5,765 nucleotides of DNA from Bordetella parapertussis (GTDB lineage: Bacteria; Pseudomonadota; Gammaproteobacteria; Burkholderiales; Burkholderiaceae_C): contig CAMDJU010000177.1 of assembly GCA_945900695.1 (NCBI GenBank), positions 1-5,765 on the forward strand, in the 5' to 3' direction. Below, in pieces: positions 1-4,885 of this stretch; position 1 is the stretch's first letter, and each line of letters starts with the position of its first letter. The translations under genes were made by a program, and so were the position numbers. The notes under the pieces were generated by a model. That model had not been told where the DNA came from and made no database searches. It saw only the letters and a program-made list of their open reading frames with translations.

Positions 1-144
1 GTCAAAGAGCTGCAAAAAGCCCACTTTGCCATGCGCATGCAAAAAGCCACGCAACAACTCAACAACACTGCTCAGATGCGCGTCACCCGCCGCAGCATTG
101 CGCGGGCCAAAACCATTCTGGCCCAAAAGCAAGCCGCCAAATAA
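1..144 (+). CDS. rpmC: 50S ribosomal protein L29, 3' part (5' end outside window)
   Basis: The window opens inside an open frame (frame 1) that encodes 47 residues before a TAA stop. It reads [20 protein letters not shown] and continues with a basic helical tail containing [15 protein letters not shown]. The segment [13 protein letters not shown] followed by R-x-x-RR-x-IAR matches the C-terminal two-thirds of L29, a roughly 65-residue two-helix protein at the exit-tunnel side of the large subunit. The first 15-20 residues and the start lie upstream of the window. It is followed 9 nt later by rpsQ, the invariant rpmC-rpsQ order of the S10 operon, which supports the call. The stop codon overlaps the rpsQ Shine-Dalgarno sequence, so the two are read from one transcript. 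Confidence 0.95.
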   Translation, partial: VKELQKAHFAMRMQKATQQLNNTAQMRVTRRSIARAKTILAQKQAAK

Positions 145-153
145 GGATCGACC

Positions 154-423
154 ATGACGGAAATCAAAAAATCCCTCAAGCGCACCTTGATTGGCAAGGT
201 GGTCAGCGATAAACGTGCCAAAACCGTGACCGTGTTGGTAGAGCGCCGCGTCAAGCACGCGCTGTACGGCAAGATCGTGGGCAAGTCGAGCAAATACCAT
301 GCGCACGATGAGCAAGGCGAGTACCACATGGGTGATGTGATCGAGATCACCGAAAGCCGCCCCATCTCTAAAACCAAAAGCTGGGTCGCCACCCGTTTGG
401 TCGAGAAAGCGGCTGCGGTTTGA
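154..423 (+). CDS. rpsQ: 30S ribosomal protein S17
   Basis: This is a complete 89-residue protein, close to the usual 80-90 residues of bacterial S17, an OB-fold primary binder of 16S rRNA. The N-terminal part has the typical [10 protein letters not shown] and [18 protein letters not shown] strands (about residues 11-40). The family signature G-D-x-I-x-I-x-E-x-RPISK lies at residues 60-73. The ATG at 154 is preceded by AAGGA (143-147) at 6-nt spacing, which overlaps the rpmC stop; this fixes the start. The gene ends the ribosomal cluster here: a strong hairpin terminator follows 29 nt after the stop, and the next gene is a peroxiredoxin rather than rplN. Identification is by sequence and by rpmC-rpsQ order. 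Confidence 0.98.
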   Translation: MTEIKKSLKRTLIGKVVSDKRAKTVTVLVERRVKHALYGKIVGKSSKYHAHDEQGEYHMGDVIEITESRPISKTKSWVATRLVEKAAAV

Positions 424-452
424 GTTGATCACCCTGGACCCAGCCAGACTTT

Positions 453-482
453 GAAAAACGACCCACAATAGGGTCGTTTTTC
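453..482 (+). terminator. Rho-independent terminator after rpsQ
   Basis: A perfect 12-bp inverted repeat, GAAAAACGACCC / GGGTCGTTTTTC, encloses a 6-nt ACAATA loop. The 3' arm supplies a run of five T, and the 5' arm supplies a run of five A, so the structure could also work on the opposite strand. It lies 29 nt after the rpsQ stop and about 50 nt before the next gene. I infer that it ends the S10 operon transcript. Confidence 0.88.
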
Positions 483-530
483 ATTGGTACATTCCAATAT
501 CTTTATTTCAACCTTGCACAGGAGTTCACC

Positions 531-1037
531 ATGATCAAAGTCGGAGACGCCCTCCCCGCCGCCACCCTGATGGAATATTCAGAAGTCGAAGGCAATGGCT
601 GCAGCATTGGCCCCAACCCGGTCGATGTGGTTCAGGCCTCAGCAGGCAAAACCATCGCATTGTTTGCCTTGCCTGGCGCTTTCACCCCCACCTGCTCGGC
701 CAAACATGTGCCAGGCTATGTGACCCATTTCGACGACCTGAAAAGCGCCGGCGTAGACGAAATTTGGTGCGTCAGCGTCAACGACGCGTTTGTGATGGGT
801 GCTTGGGCCCGTGACCTGCACACCGCGGGCAAAGTGCGCATGCTCGGTGATGGCAGCGCTGACTTCACCAAAGCAACCGGCCTGACCTTGGACTTGACCG
901 CACGCGGCATGGGCTTGCGCAGCAACCGCTATTCCATGTTGGTCAAAGACGGCAAGCTCGCGGCTTTGAACGTGGAAGGCCCCGGAAAATTCGAGGTCAG
1001 CGACGCTCAAACCCTGCTGGCCCAAGCCAAAGGCTGA
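531..1037 (+). CDS. Prx5-family peroxiredoxin (thiol peroxidase)
   Basis: This 168-residue protein is expected to reduce hydrogen peroxide and organic hydroperoxides through an active-site cysteine in the cytoplasm. The thioredoxin-fold core carries the Prx signature PGAFTPTCS at residues 48-56, with T52 and peroxidatic C55. A supporting arginine sits in the RYSM segment (R133). C80 in CVSVND is 25 residues after C55, the same spacing as C47 to C72 in human PRDX5. No cysteine occurs after C80, so the C-terminal resolving cysteine of human PRDX5 is absent. This suggests a one-cysteine mechanism recycled by glutathione or glutaredoxin, which is an inference. C24 lies in an N-terminal EGNGCSIGPNPV segment that I associate with betaproteobacterial members. 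AGGAG at 520-524, 6 nt before ATG, fixes the start. The gene is bounded by terminators on both sides, so it is probably monocistronic. I see no convincing promoter between 483 and 519 and no obvious OxyR-type site. Confidence 0.93.
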   Translation: MIKVGDALPAATLMEYSEVEGNGCSIGPNPVDVVQASAGKTIALFALPGAFTPTCSAKHVPGYVTHFDDLKSAGVDEIWCVSVNDAFVMGAWARDLHTAGKVRMLGDGSADFTKATGLTLDLTARGMGLRSNRYSMLVKDGKLAALNVEGPGKFEVSDAQTLLAQAKG

Positions 1038-1065
1038 ACACAGGCCGCGCGCAATGTGACGCCTG

Positions 1066-1099
1066 ATGCAAAAAGCCCCCGCAAGGGGGCTTTTTGCAT
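1066..1099. terminator. Bidirectional terminator between convergent peroxiredoxin and GNAT genes
   Basis: A perfect 15-bp inverted repeat, ATGCAAAAAGCCCCC / GGGGGCTTTTTGCAT, encloses a GCAA tetraloop of the stable GNRA class. Each strand ends the GC-rich stem with a run of five T. It starts 28 nt after the peroxiredoxin stop on the plus strand and lies 28 nt beyond the stop of the acetyltransferase on the minus strand. It is therefore placed to end transcription from both sides. Confidence 0.92.
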
Positions 1100-1127
1100 G
1101 TGGGTATGGCTAGGTCTGTCGCTCATG

Positions 1128-1610
1128 TCAGAGATCAGCCTTGAGGTAGTGTGCGCCGGCAATCGGGTTGTGATAGTAGGGTGGGATTTCCTCAAACCCC
1201 AAATCCAAATAGAGCGAACGGGCCGCCTCCATCTCGTCCAAGGTGTCGAGCAGCACATGGCTGTAGCCGGCTTGCCGGGCCAAGTCGAGAGTGTTTGATG
1301 CCAACTCCCGCCCCAGGCCAAAGCCGCGAAAGGCGCTGCGCACGTACAAGCGCTTCATCTCGCCGGCGTTGGCGTAGTCGCTGGTGTCCAAGGGGCGCAA
1401 TGCGCAACAACCAGCCACCAAGCCATCCACCGTGGCCAGCAGCAAGGCGCCGCGCGGCGATGCGTAGTCGCCAGGCAAGGTGGCCAGTTCTTGTTCAAAC
1501 CCCTGAAAACCCAGATCGATGGACAAAGACTGGGCGTACTCTCTGAAAATAAGGGCAACTTGTGCCAACCACTCAGGCGTTTCGGGGCTGATGATCTCGA
1601 AATGTGCCAT
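1128..1610 (-). CDS. GNAT-family N-acetyltransferase
   Basis: This 160-residue protein transfers an acetyl group from acetyl-CoA to an unidentified amine substrate. Length and layout fit a single GNAT domain. The N-terminal helices cover residues 10-45, and strands with LLLATVDGLVAGCCALRPL run from about 55 to 74. EMKRLYV at 84-90 leads into the acetyl-CoA pyrophosphate-binding motif RGFGLGREL at 95-103 (R/Q-x-x-G-x-G/A). The C-terminal part has ARSLYLDLGFEEI and PYYHNP, typical of a common proteobacterial subfamily. The ATG at 1610 is preceded on the minus strand by GAGGA (1624-1620), 9 nt away. This site overlaps the TGA of the upstream cytochrome b561 gene, so the two are almost certainly one operon. 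No sequence feature here reveals the substrate. A shared terminator lies downstream at 1066-1099. Confidence 0.88.
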   Translation of the reverse strand: MAHFEIISPETPEWLAQVALIFREYAQSLSIDLGFQGFEQELATLPGDYASPRGALLLATVDGLVAGCCALRPLDTSDYANAGEMKRLYVRSAFRGFGLGRELASNTLDLARQAGYSHVLLDTLDEMEAARSLYLDLGFEEIPPYYHNPIAGAHYLKADL

Positions 1611-1622
1611 GAGCCGACATCC

Positions 1623-2330
1623 TCAAGAGATTGTGGGCATGGGAATATTGACCAGCCACATGACCAGCAACGCACAAGCGATCAGCACCATCAATGCCCG
1701 TATGCGCTGAGTGACTCGGTCTTGCGACTCGGTGGCTTGCGTGGTGAAAACTTTGTTGCCGTTGAACATGGATGACACCAAGTTCTCACCAAAACGCCAG
1801 CGGTGGAACAGCATGGCCAACAAATGCAAAGCAAACCACGCAAGCAATAGTTTTTTCCCCACCGCCTTGTGGTACCACGTGGCCCAAGTGACCGTGTTGC
1901 CAGAAACCGAATGGTTAAAAGGGCCGGTGAAGGAAATTTCATCATCGGCCACCATGCCTGAGGCGATTTGCAGGGTCAGCAACAGGAGGACAGCGCAAAC
2001 AGACCAAGCACCCAAGGGGTTGTGCCCCAGTTGAGGGCTGTGGGCGCCGTGTTGCATGTTGCGAACATAGGTGAGGGCTGACTTGGGGTGCAAGTCAAAC
2101 TGTTTGAAACGAGACCAGTGGCCGCCCCAAAAGCCCCAACTCAAACGAAACAGGACCAGGGTCAACACCGCAAAGCCAAAGCGCGCATGCCATGTCATCA
2201 TGTCGCCCCCCATATTGCCCGTCACGAAAAGACCCCCGACACAAACGACCAAAAGCCAGTGGAACCATCGGGTGGGCAAATCCCAAACGCGCACGGTTGG
2301 GGTGGTCTTGGTGGAGGGGTGTGGATGCAT
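1623..2330 (-). CDS. Cytochrome b561-family integral membrane protein
   Basis: This 235-residue protein (from the ATG at 2330) belongs to the prokaryotic cytochrome b561 / hydrogenase-type cytochrome b family. Such proteins sit in the inner membrane with b haem and pass electrons between quinol and a soluble or membrane partner. The N-terminus has the hallmark WDLPTRWFHW (residues 16-25, likely haem ligand H24), followed by membrane segments near 25-40, 48-68, 107-127, 160-178 and 205-225. WHARFG (H48), WYHKAVGKK (H154) and LHLLAMLFHRW (H169, H176) provide further candidate haem ligands. An in-frame TTG at 2339 would add three residues. Neither start has a recognisable Shine-Dalgarno sequence, so I prefer ATG. 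The gene is divergent from a cytochrome c' gene and is followed 12 nt later by a GNAT gene in the same operon. Function as an electron partner of cytochrome c' is inferred only from position. The exact substrate is unknown. Confidence 0.88.
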   Translation of the reverse strand: MHPHPSTKTTPTVRVWDLPTRWFHWLLVVCVGGLFVTGNMGGDMMTWHARFGFAVLTLVLFRLSWGFWGGHWSRFKQFDLHPKSALTYVRNMQHGAHSPQLGHNPLGAWSVCAVLLLLTLQIASGMVADDEISFTGPFNHSVSGNTVTWATWYHKAVGKKLLLAWFALHLLAMLFHRWRFGENLVSSMFNGNKVFTTQATESQDRVTQRIRALMVLIACALLVMWLVNIPMPTIS

Positions 2331-2389
2331 GGGGCACAAGATACATTAAAAAAACACACGGGTGTCGCAAAGCAGCAAAGTAGGCACTT

Positions 2390-2395
2390 TATACT
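2390..2395 (+). promoter_or_regulatory. Candidate -10 element for the cytochrome c' gene
   Basis: TATACT differs from the sigma-70 consensus TATAAT at one position. It lies 40 nt before the cytochrome c' ATG, leaving a leader of about 33 nt that includes the ribosome binding site. The matching -35 is weak: TCGCAA at 2365-2370 has 19-bp spacing, and nothing better sits at 17 bp. This may mean an activator is needed. The call rests on one hexamer and its position. Confidence 0.4.
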
Positions 2396-2400
2396 GTCAA
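2395..2400 (-). promoter_or_regulatory. Candidate -35 element for the b561-GNAT operon
   Basis: Read on the minus strand this is a perfect TTGACA. It overlaps by one base the plus-strand -10 candidate of the divergent gene. No good -10 follows at 16-18 bp (TTGCTG or TGCTGC), so the promoter may be activated or the hexamer may be chance. A second option on the minus strand is TTGCGA (2370-2365) with TAATGT (2348-2343) at 16-bp spacing, which would place the transcript start only a few bases before the b561 ATG. Confidence 0.22.
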
Positions 2401-2435
2401 GAGATTCCTTTGCATCCCTATTTCAGGAGACACCC

Positions 2436-2885
2436 ATGTTTATCAAACGCAACCTGTTGATCATCGCCGCCGCATTAACCGCCTTGCCTGCACTGGCCCA
2501 ATTTGCCAAGCCCGAAGATGCCATTAAATACCGCAAGAGCAGTTTTTTTGTGATGGGCCAACACTTTGGGCGCATTGGCGCCATGGCCCAAGGCCGTGTT
2601 CCTTTTGACGCCAAAGCGGCTGCCGACAACGCGGCCGTGGTGGAGGTGATGTCCAAACTGCATTGGGCGGCTTTCACCGAAGGCACCGACAAGGGCGAGA
2701 CGCGCGCCAAGCCGGAAATTTGGAAGGATGCGGCCAAATTCAAAGAGGCGGGTGATAAGTTTCAGGCGGAAGCCACCAAGCTCAGCGCTGCGGCCAAAAC
2801 CGGCAGTTTGGACAACATCAAAACCGCCTTTGCAGCCACCGGTGGCACTTGCAAAGGCTGCCATGACAACTTCCGCAAAGACTGA
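2436..2885 (+). CDS. Cytochrome c' (class II cytochrome c), periplasmic
   Basis: This 149-residue precursor carries a signal peptide: a basic start (K4, R5), a hydrophobic core at 7-18, and cleavage after ALA at 19-21. The mature protein has about 128 residues and starts QFAKPEDA. It should fold as a four-helix bundle exported by Sec. The haem-binding CKGCH sits near the C-terminus (C139, C142, ligand H143) with the conserved arginine four residues later (R147); this C-terminal placement defines class II. From memory it closely matches Alcaligenes xylosoxidans cytochrome c', including YR at mature 11-12, HFGR, WAAF and RKD-type ends. Such proteins bind NO and CO at a five-coordinate haem and are linked to NO tolerance. 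Where Alcaligenes has distal Leu16, this protein has Phe (mature 16, precursor 37). AGGAGA (2425-2430), 5 nt before ATG 2436, fixes the start. The frame stays open upstream to 2088, but that stretch lies antisense to b561 and is not part of the gene. Confidence 0.95.
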   Translation: MFIKRNLLIIAAALTALPALAQFAKPEDAIKYRKSSFFVMGQHFGRIGAMAQGRVPFDAKAAADNAAVVEVMSKLHWAAFTEGTDKGETRAKPEIWKDAAKFKEAGDKFQAEATKLSAAAKTGSLDNIKTAFAATGGTCKGCHDNFRKD

Positions 2886-2897
2886 TTGACGCACACC

Positions 2898-2926
2898 GCC
2901 AGGCTCTTTTGATCAAGGGGCTTGGC
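2898..2926 (+). other. Stem-loop after the cytochrome c' gene
   Basis: GCCAGGCTCTTT pairs with AAGGGGCTTGGC in RNA of the plus strand, giving a 12-bp stem that includes three G-U pairs and a short TGATC loop. It begins 13 nt after the cytochrome c' stop. There is no T-run behind it, so it is not a standard terminator. It could protect the 3' end of the message or be part of a Rho-dependent end. On the minus strand the wobble pairs become mismatches, so the structure favours the plus transcript. Confidence 0.4.
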
Positions 2927-2936
2927 GACTCGCTGT

Positions 2937-2966
2937 GGCTTGGAGGCCAGCCCCCTGCCCCAAGCC
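2937..2966. other. Second stem-loop in the convergent intergenic region
   Basis: GGCTTGG (2937-2943) pairs perfectly with CCAAGCC (2960-2966). The stem extends by three pairs, GGC/GCC, after one bulged A, leaving a 9-nt C-rich loop. It lies between the ends of the convergent cytochrome c' and CoA-transferase genes and could form in either transcript. GGCTTGG also occurs at 2919-2925 in the preceding hairpin, so the two structures could compete for the same arm. No T-run follows on either strand. Confidence 0.35.
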
Positions 2967-3019
2967 TGCATCACTGGGTGCAAAGAACCCTGTGAGGCAC
3001 GCCACGATCCGCGTCAGCG

Positions 3020-4267
3020 TCAAATGATGTGCTGTTCTCGCAACCGGGCAATGTCAGCCGGTCCATAACCCAAAACCTCAGTGAGCACCGCATCGGTATG
3101 CTGTCCCAACAGGGGTGGCGGGTGATCATGCCGCACGGGTGTGCGGCTGAGTTTGAGGGGGCTGGCGACCAAATTGATCGGACCACCCAAGGGATGTTGC
3201 CAGTTTGACACCATGCCACGGGCTTGGACATGGGGATCGTCAAAAACCTCGGCCAAATTATTGATGGCCCCACATGGCACTTTGGCAGCCTCCAAAGCGC
3301 CCAGCCAATCTGCTTTGCTACGGGCCTTCATGGCGGCGGACAAAATGGGCACCAACACATCGCGGTGACGCACCCGGCCTTGGTTGGTGGCGTATTGGGG
3401 GTCCAAGGGCAAATGGTCCAAACCCGCCACGGCACAAAACTTCACAAACTGGCTGTCGTTGCCCACTGCCAAAATCAAATGGTCTTTTTCACCCGTCTCT
3501 GACGGAGCGGTTTCAAACACCTGGTAAGGCACGATGTTTTGGTGTGCATTGCCAGCGCGGCCAGGTACCTTGCCGGTTTTTTGGCCCGCGACCAAAAAGT
3601 TGGCGCCCAAATTGGCCAGCATGGCCACCTGGGTGTCCAGCAAAGCCATGTCAAGATGTTGGCCGATTCCGGTTTTTTCAGCATGGCGCAGTGCCGCCAA
3701 AATGCCCACGCTGGCGTACATGCCAGTGAACAAGTCGGCCACCGCCACACCCACTTTCTGCGGGCCGCCACCGAGATCGTCGCGTTCACCAGTCACGCTC
3801 ATCAGGCCGCCCATGCCTTGCACAGCGTAGTCATAACCAGCGCGGTCGCTGTAAGGGCCCGTCTGGCCAAAGCCAGTCACGCTGCAATAAACCAAGCGGG
3901 GGTTGAGCGCCAACAGGCTGGGCGCATCCAGCCCATAGCGGGCCATGTCGCCGACCTTGAAGTTCTCGATGAAGACGTCGCAATGGGTCACCAACTCGCG
4001 CATCAAAGCCTGGCCTTGGGGTTTGGCTATGTCGCAAGTGATGGAGCGCTTGTTGCGGTTGGTGCTCAGGTAGTAGGCGGCATCGGTTGTGTCCTTGCCC
4101 TGGGCGTCGGACAAGAAGGGTGGGCCCCAGCCGCGGGTGTCGTCACCCAAGCCAGGCTTTTCAACCTTGATGACATCGGCACCCAGGTCGGCCAAGGTCT
4201 GGGTGCACCAAGGCCCAGCCAGCACACGGGAGAGATCAAGAATGCGGATGCCGTCCAAAGAATTCAT
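3020..4267 (-). CDS. CaiB/BaiF family III CoA-transferase
   Basis: This 415-residue protein matches the usual family length of about 380-430. Family III enzymes move CoA between carboxylic acids through a covalent aspartyl-CoA intermediate and work as interlocked dimers in the cytoplasm. Residues 5-38 carry the diagnostic GIRILDLSRVLAGPWCTQ...LGADVIKVEKP start. ENFKVGDMARYGLD at 101-114 and TGFGQTGPYSDRAGYD at 131-146 are also typical. The catalytic aspartate is most likely D178 in VAVADLFTGMYA, followed by ALRHAEKTGIGQHLDMALLD. C-terminal PCGAINN (331-337), the HP-x-x-G repeat (358-362) and PPPLLGQHTDAVL complete the family pattern. The frame is open 62 codons further upstream, but homology begins at the ATG at 4267; the extension is low-complexity and overlaps the divergent gene. 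No clear Shine-Dalgarno sequence precedes this ATG. No partner enzyme is adjacent, so the acid substrate cannot be named. Confidence 0.93.
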   Translation of the reverse strand: MNSLDGIRILDLSRVLAGPWCTQTLADLGADVIKVEKPGLGDDTRGWGPPFLSDAQGKDTTDAAYYLSTNRNKRSITCDIAKPQGQALMRELVTHCDVFIENFKVGDMARYGLDAPSLLALNPRLVYCSVTGFGQTGPYSDRAGYDYAVQGMGGLMSVTGERDDLGGGPQKVGVAVADLFTGMYASVGILAALRHAEKTGIGQHLDMALLDTQVAMLANLGANFLVAGQKTGKVPGRAGNAHQNIVPYQVFETAPSETGEKDHLILAVGNDSQFVKFCAVAGLDHLPLDPQYATNQGRVRHRDVLVPILSAAMKARSKADWLGALEAAKVPCGAINNLAEVFDDPHVQARGMVSNWQHPLGGPINLVASPLKLSRTPVRHDHPPPLLGQHTDAVLTEVLGYGPADIARLREQHII

Positions 4268-4329
4268 GGCCGAATTGTGTACCAGAAAAGACCTGGACAC
4301 GTGGCTTAGACAAGGCGGGACAAGCGCCC

Positions 4330-4354
4330 GGGCTGGGCAGGGATAATCCAGCCC
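4330..4354 (+). promoter_or_regulatory. Hairpin around the ribosome binding site of the putative lipoprotein gene
   Basis: GGGCTGG (4330-4336) and CCAGCCC (4348-4354) form a perfect 7-bp inverted repeat. The 11-nt loop contains the likely Shine-Dalgarno sequence AGGGA (4339-4343). The 3' arm ends at the base directly before the ATG at 4355. Folding could limit or present the ribosome site. The loop also holds GATAAT (4342-4347), a possible -10 element that would give a nearly leaderless message. In that case the hairpin would not be transcribed as a whole. Confidence 0.35.
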
Positions 4355-4885
4355 ATGTTGAACCCCCGCCCCGTCGCCTGGGCCTTGATCGTTGGCCTGT
4401 GTGCCGGATTCGCCAGTTGCAGCCCAGCGCTGAATTGGCGCGAGGTGCGCCATGCATCTGCGCCCGTGCGGGTGCTGATGCCGTGCAAGCCAGATGTGGC
4501 CGAGCGCAGCATCGCCTTGCGCGAGCAGACCACGGTGTTGTACATGCAGGCTTGTTCTGCGCAGGGCAAGGACTTTAGTTTTGCGGCACTGTCTTTGCCC
4601 TCCGGGTGGCAGGCATCCGAGGCCATTCAGGCTTGGCAGCAGGCCAGTTTGGCCAGTTGGGGTGCCCGTGCAGACGCTGTGGAGGAGCGCACGGTGGCCG
4701 TGCGAGCGGTTGGCGCCAATGGCATTTCTTCAAGTTGGGCTGTGCAAGCCCCCACCCGACAAGTGCGCAGCTTGTGGTTTGCCCATGGTGGATGGGTTTA
4801 TCAAACCGCGGTCTATGCCCCCATGCAAGACCGCACCGTGGAGGCAGCGGCTGACACTTACTTTTCGGGGATCACACCGCCATGA
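4355..4885 (+). CDS. Putative lipoprotein of unknown function
   Basis: I do not recognise a named family for this 176-residue protein. The N-terminus has R5, a hydrophobic stretch at 7-20 and FASC at 19-22, which resembles a lipobox with C22 as the lipidated residue. The F at -3 is unusual, so a simple secretion signal or single anchor is also possible. The mature part begins SPALNWREVR, then has two further cysteines (C44 in MPCKPD and C67 in MQACSAQG) that could form a disulfide in the periplasm. The rest is a mixed alpha/beta-looking domain ending AAADTYFSGITPP, with SLWFAHGGWVYQTAVYAP near the end. AGGGA (4339-4343) lies 11 nt before ATG, inside a possible hairpin. Its TGA overlaps the next ATG (ATGA, 4882-4885), so it is probably co-translated with the MFS gene. 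It is divergent from the CoA-transferase gene, 87 nt away. Confidence 0.75.
   Translation: MLNPRPVAWALIVGLCAGFASCSPALNWREVRHASAPVRVLMPCKPDVAERSIALREQTTVLYMQACSAQGKDFSFAALSLPSGWQASEAIQAWQQASLASWGARADAVEERTVAVRAVGANGISSSWAVQAPTRQVRSLWFAHGGWVYQTAVYAPMQDRTVEAAADTYFSGITPP

Noticed and set aside
483..519. Possible promoter hexamers TTGGTA and TATCTT before the peroxiredoxin
   Set aside because: No pair has acceptable 16-18 bp spacing, so no promoter can be supported.
639..1025. A 128-codon open frame antisense to the peroxiredoxin
   Set aside because: It is the reverse-strand shadow of a gene with intact catalytic motifs. It shows no motif of its own.
2088..2435. A 116-codon upstream extension in frame with the cytochrome c' gene
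   Set aside because: It is mostly antisense to the well-supported cytochrome b561 gene, and the real protein starts at 2436 with a clear ribosome site and signal peptide.
2360..2435. Inverted repeat GGGTGTC (2360-2366) and GACACCC (2429-2435) flanking the cytochrome c' promoter region
   Set aside because: The arms are only 7 bp and about 60 nt apart, and the first would lie upstream of the likely transcript start. Chance is the simplest explanation.
2908..2915. TTGATCAA palindrome, considered as an FNR-type or NO-regulator site
   Set aside because: FNR-like sites need TTGAT and ATCAA separated by four bases. This one has no spacer, lies after a gene, and forms the loop region of a hairpin.
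4298..4303. CACGTG palindrome in the divergent intergenic region
   Set aside because: A six-base palindrome is too short to call as an operator without a second copy or conservation data.
3539..4309. A 256-codon open frame on the plus strand
   Set aside because: It is antisense to the conserved CoA-transferase, is rich in A, H, Q and G as expected of a shadow frame, and has no ribosome site or recognisable domain.
4268..4453. A 62-residue N-terminal extension of the CoA-transferase
   Set aside because: It lacks family similarity, is low in complexity and overlaps the divergent lipoprotein gene. The canonical family start lies just after the ATG at 4267.
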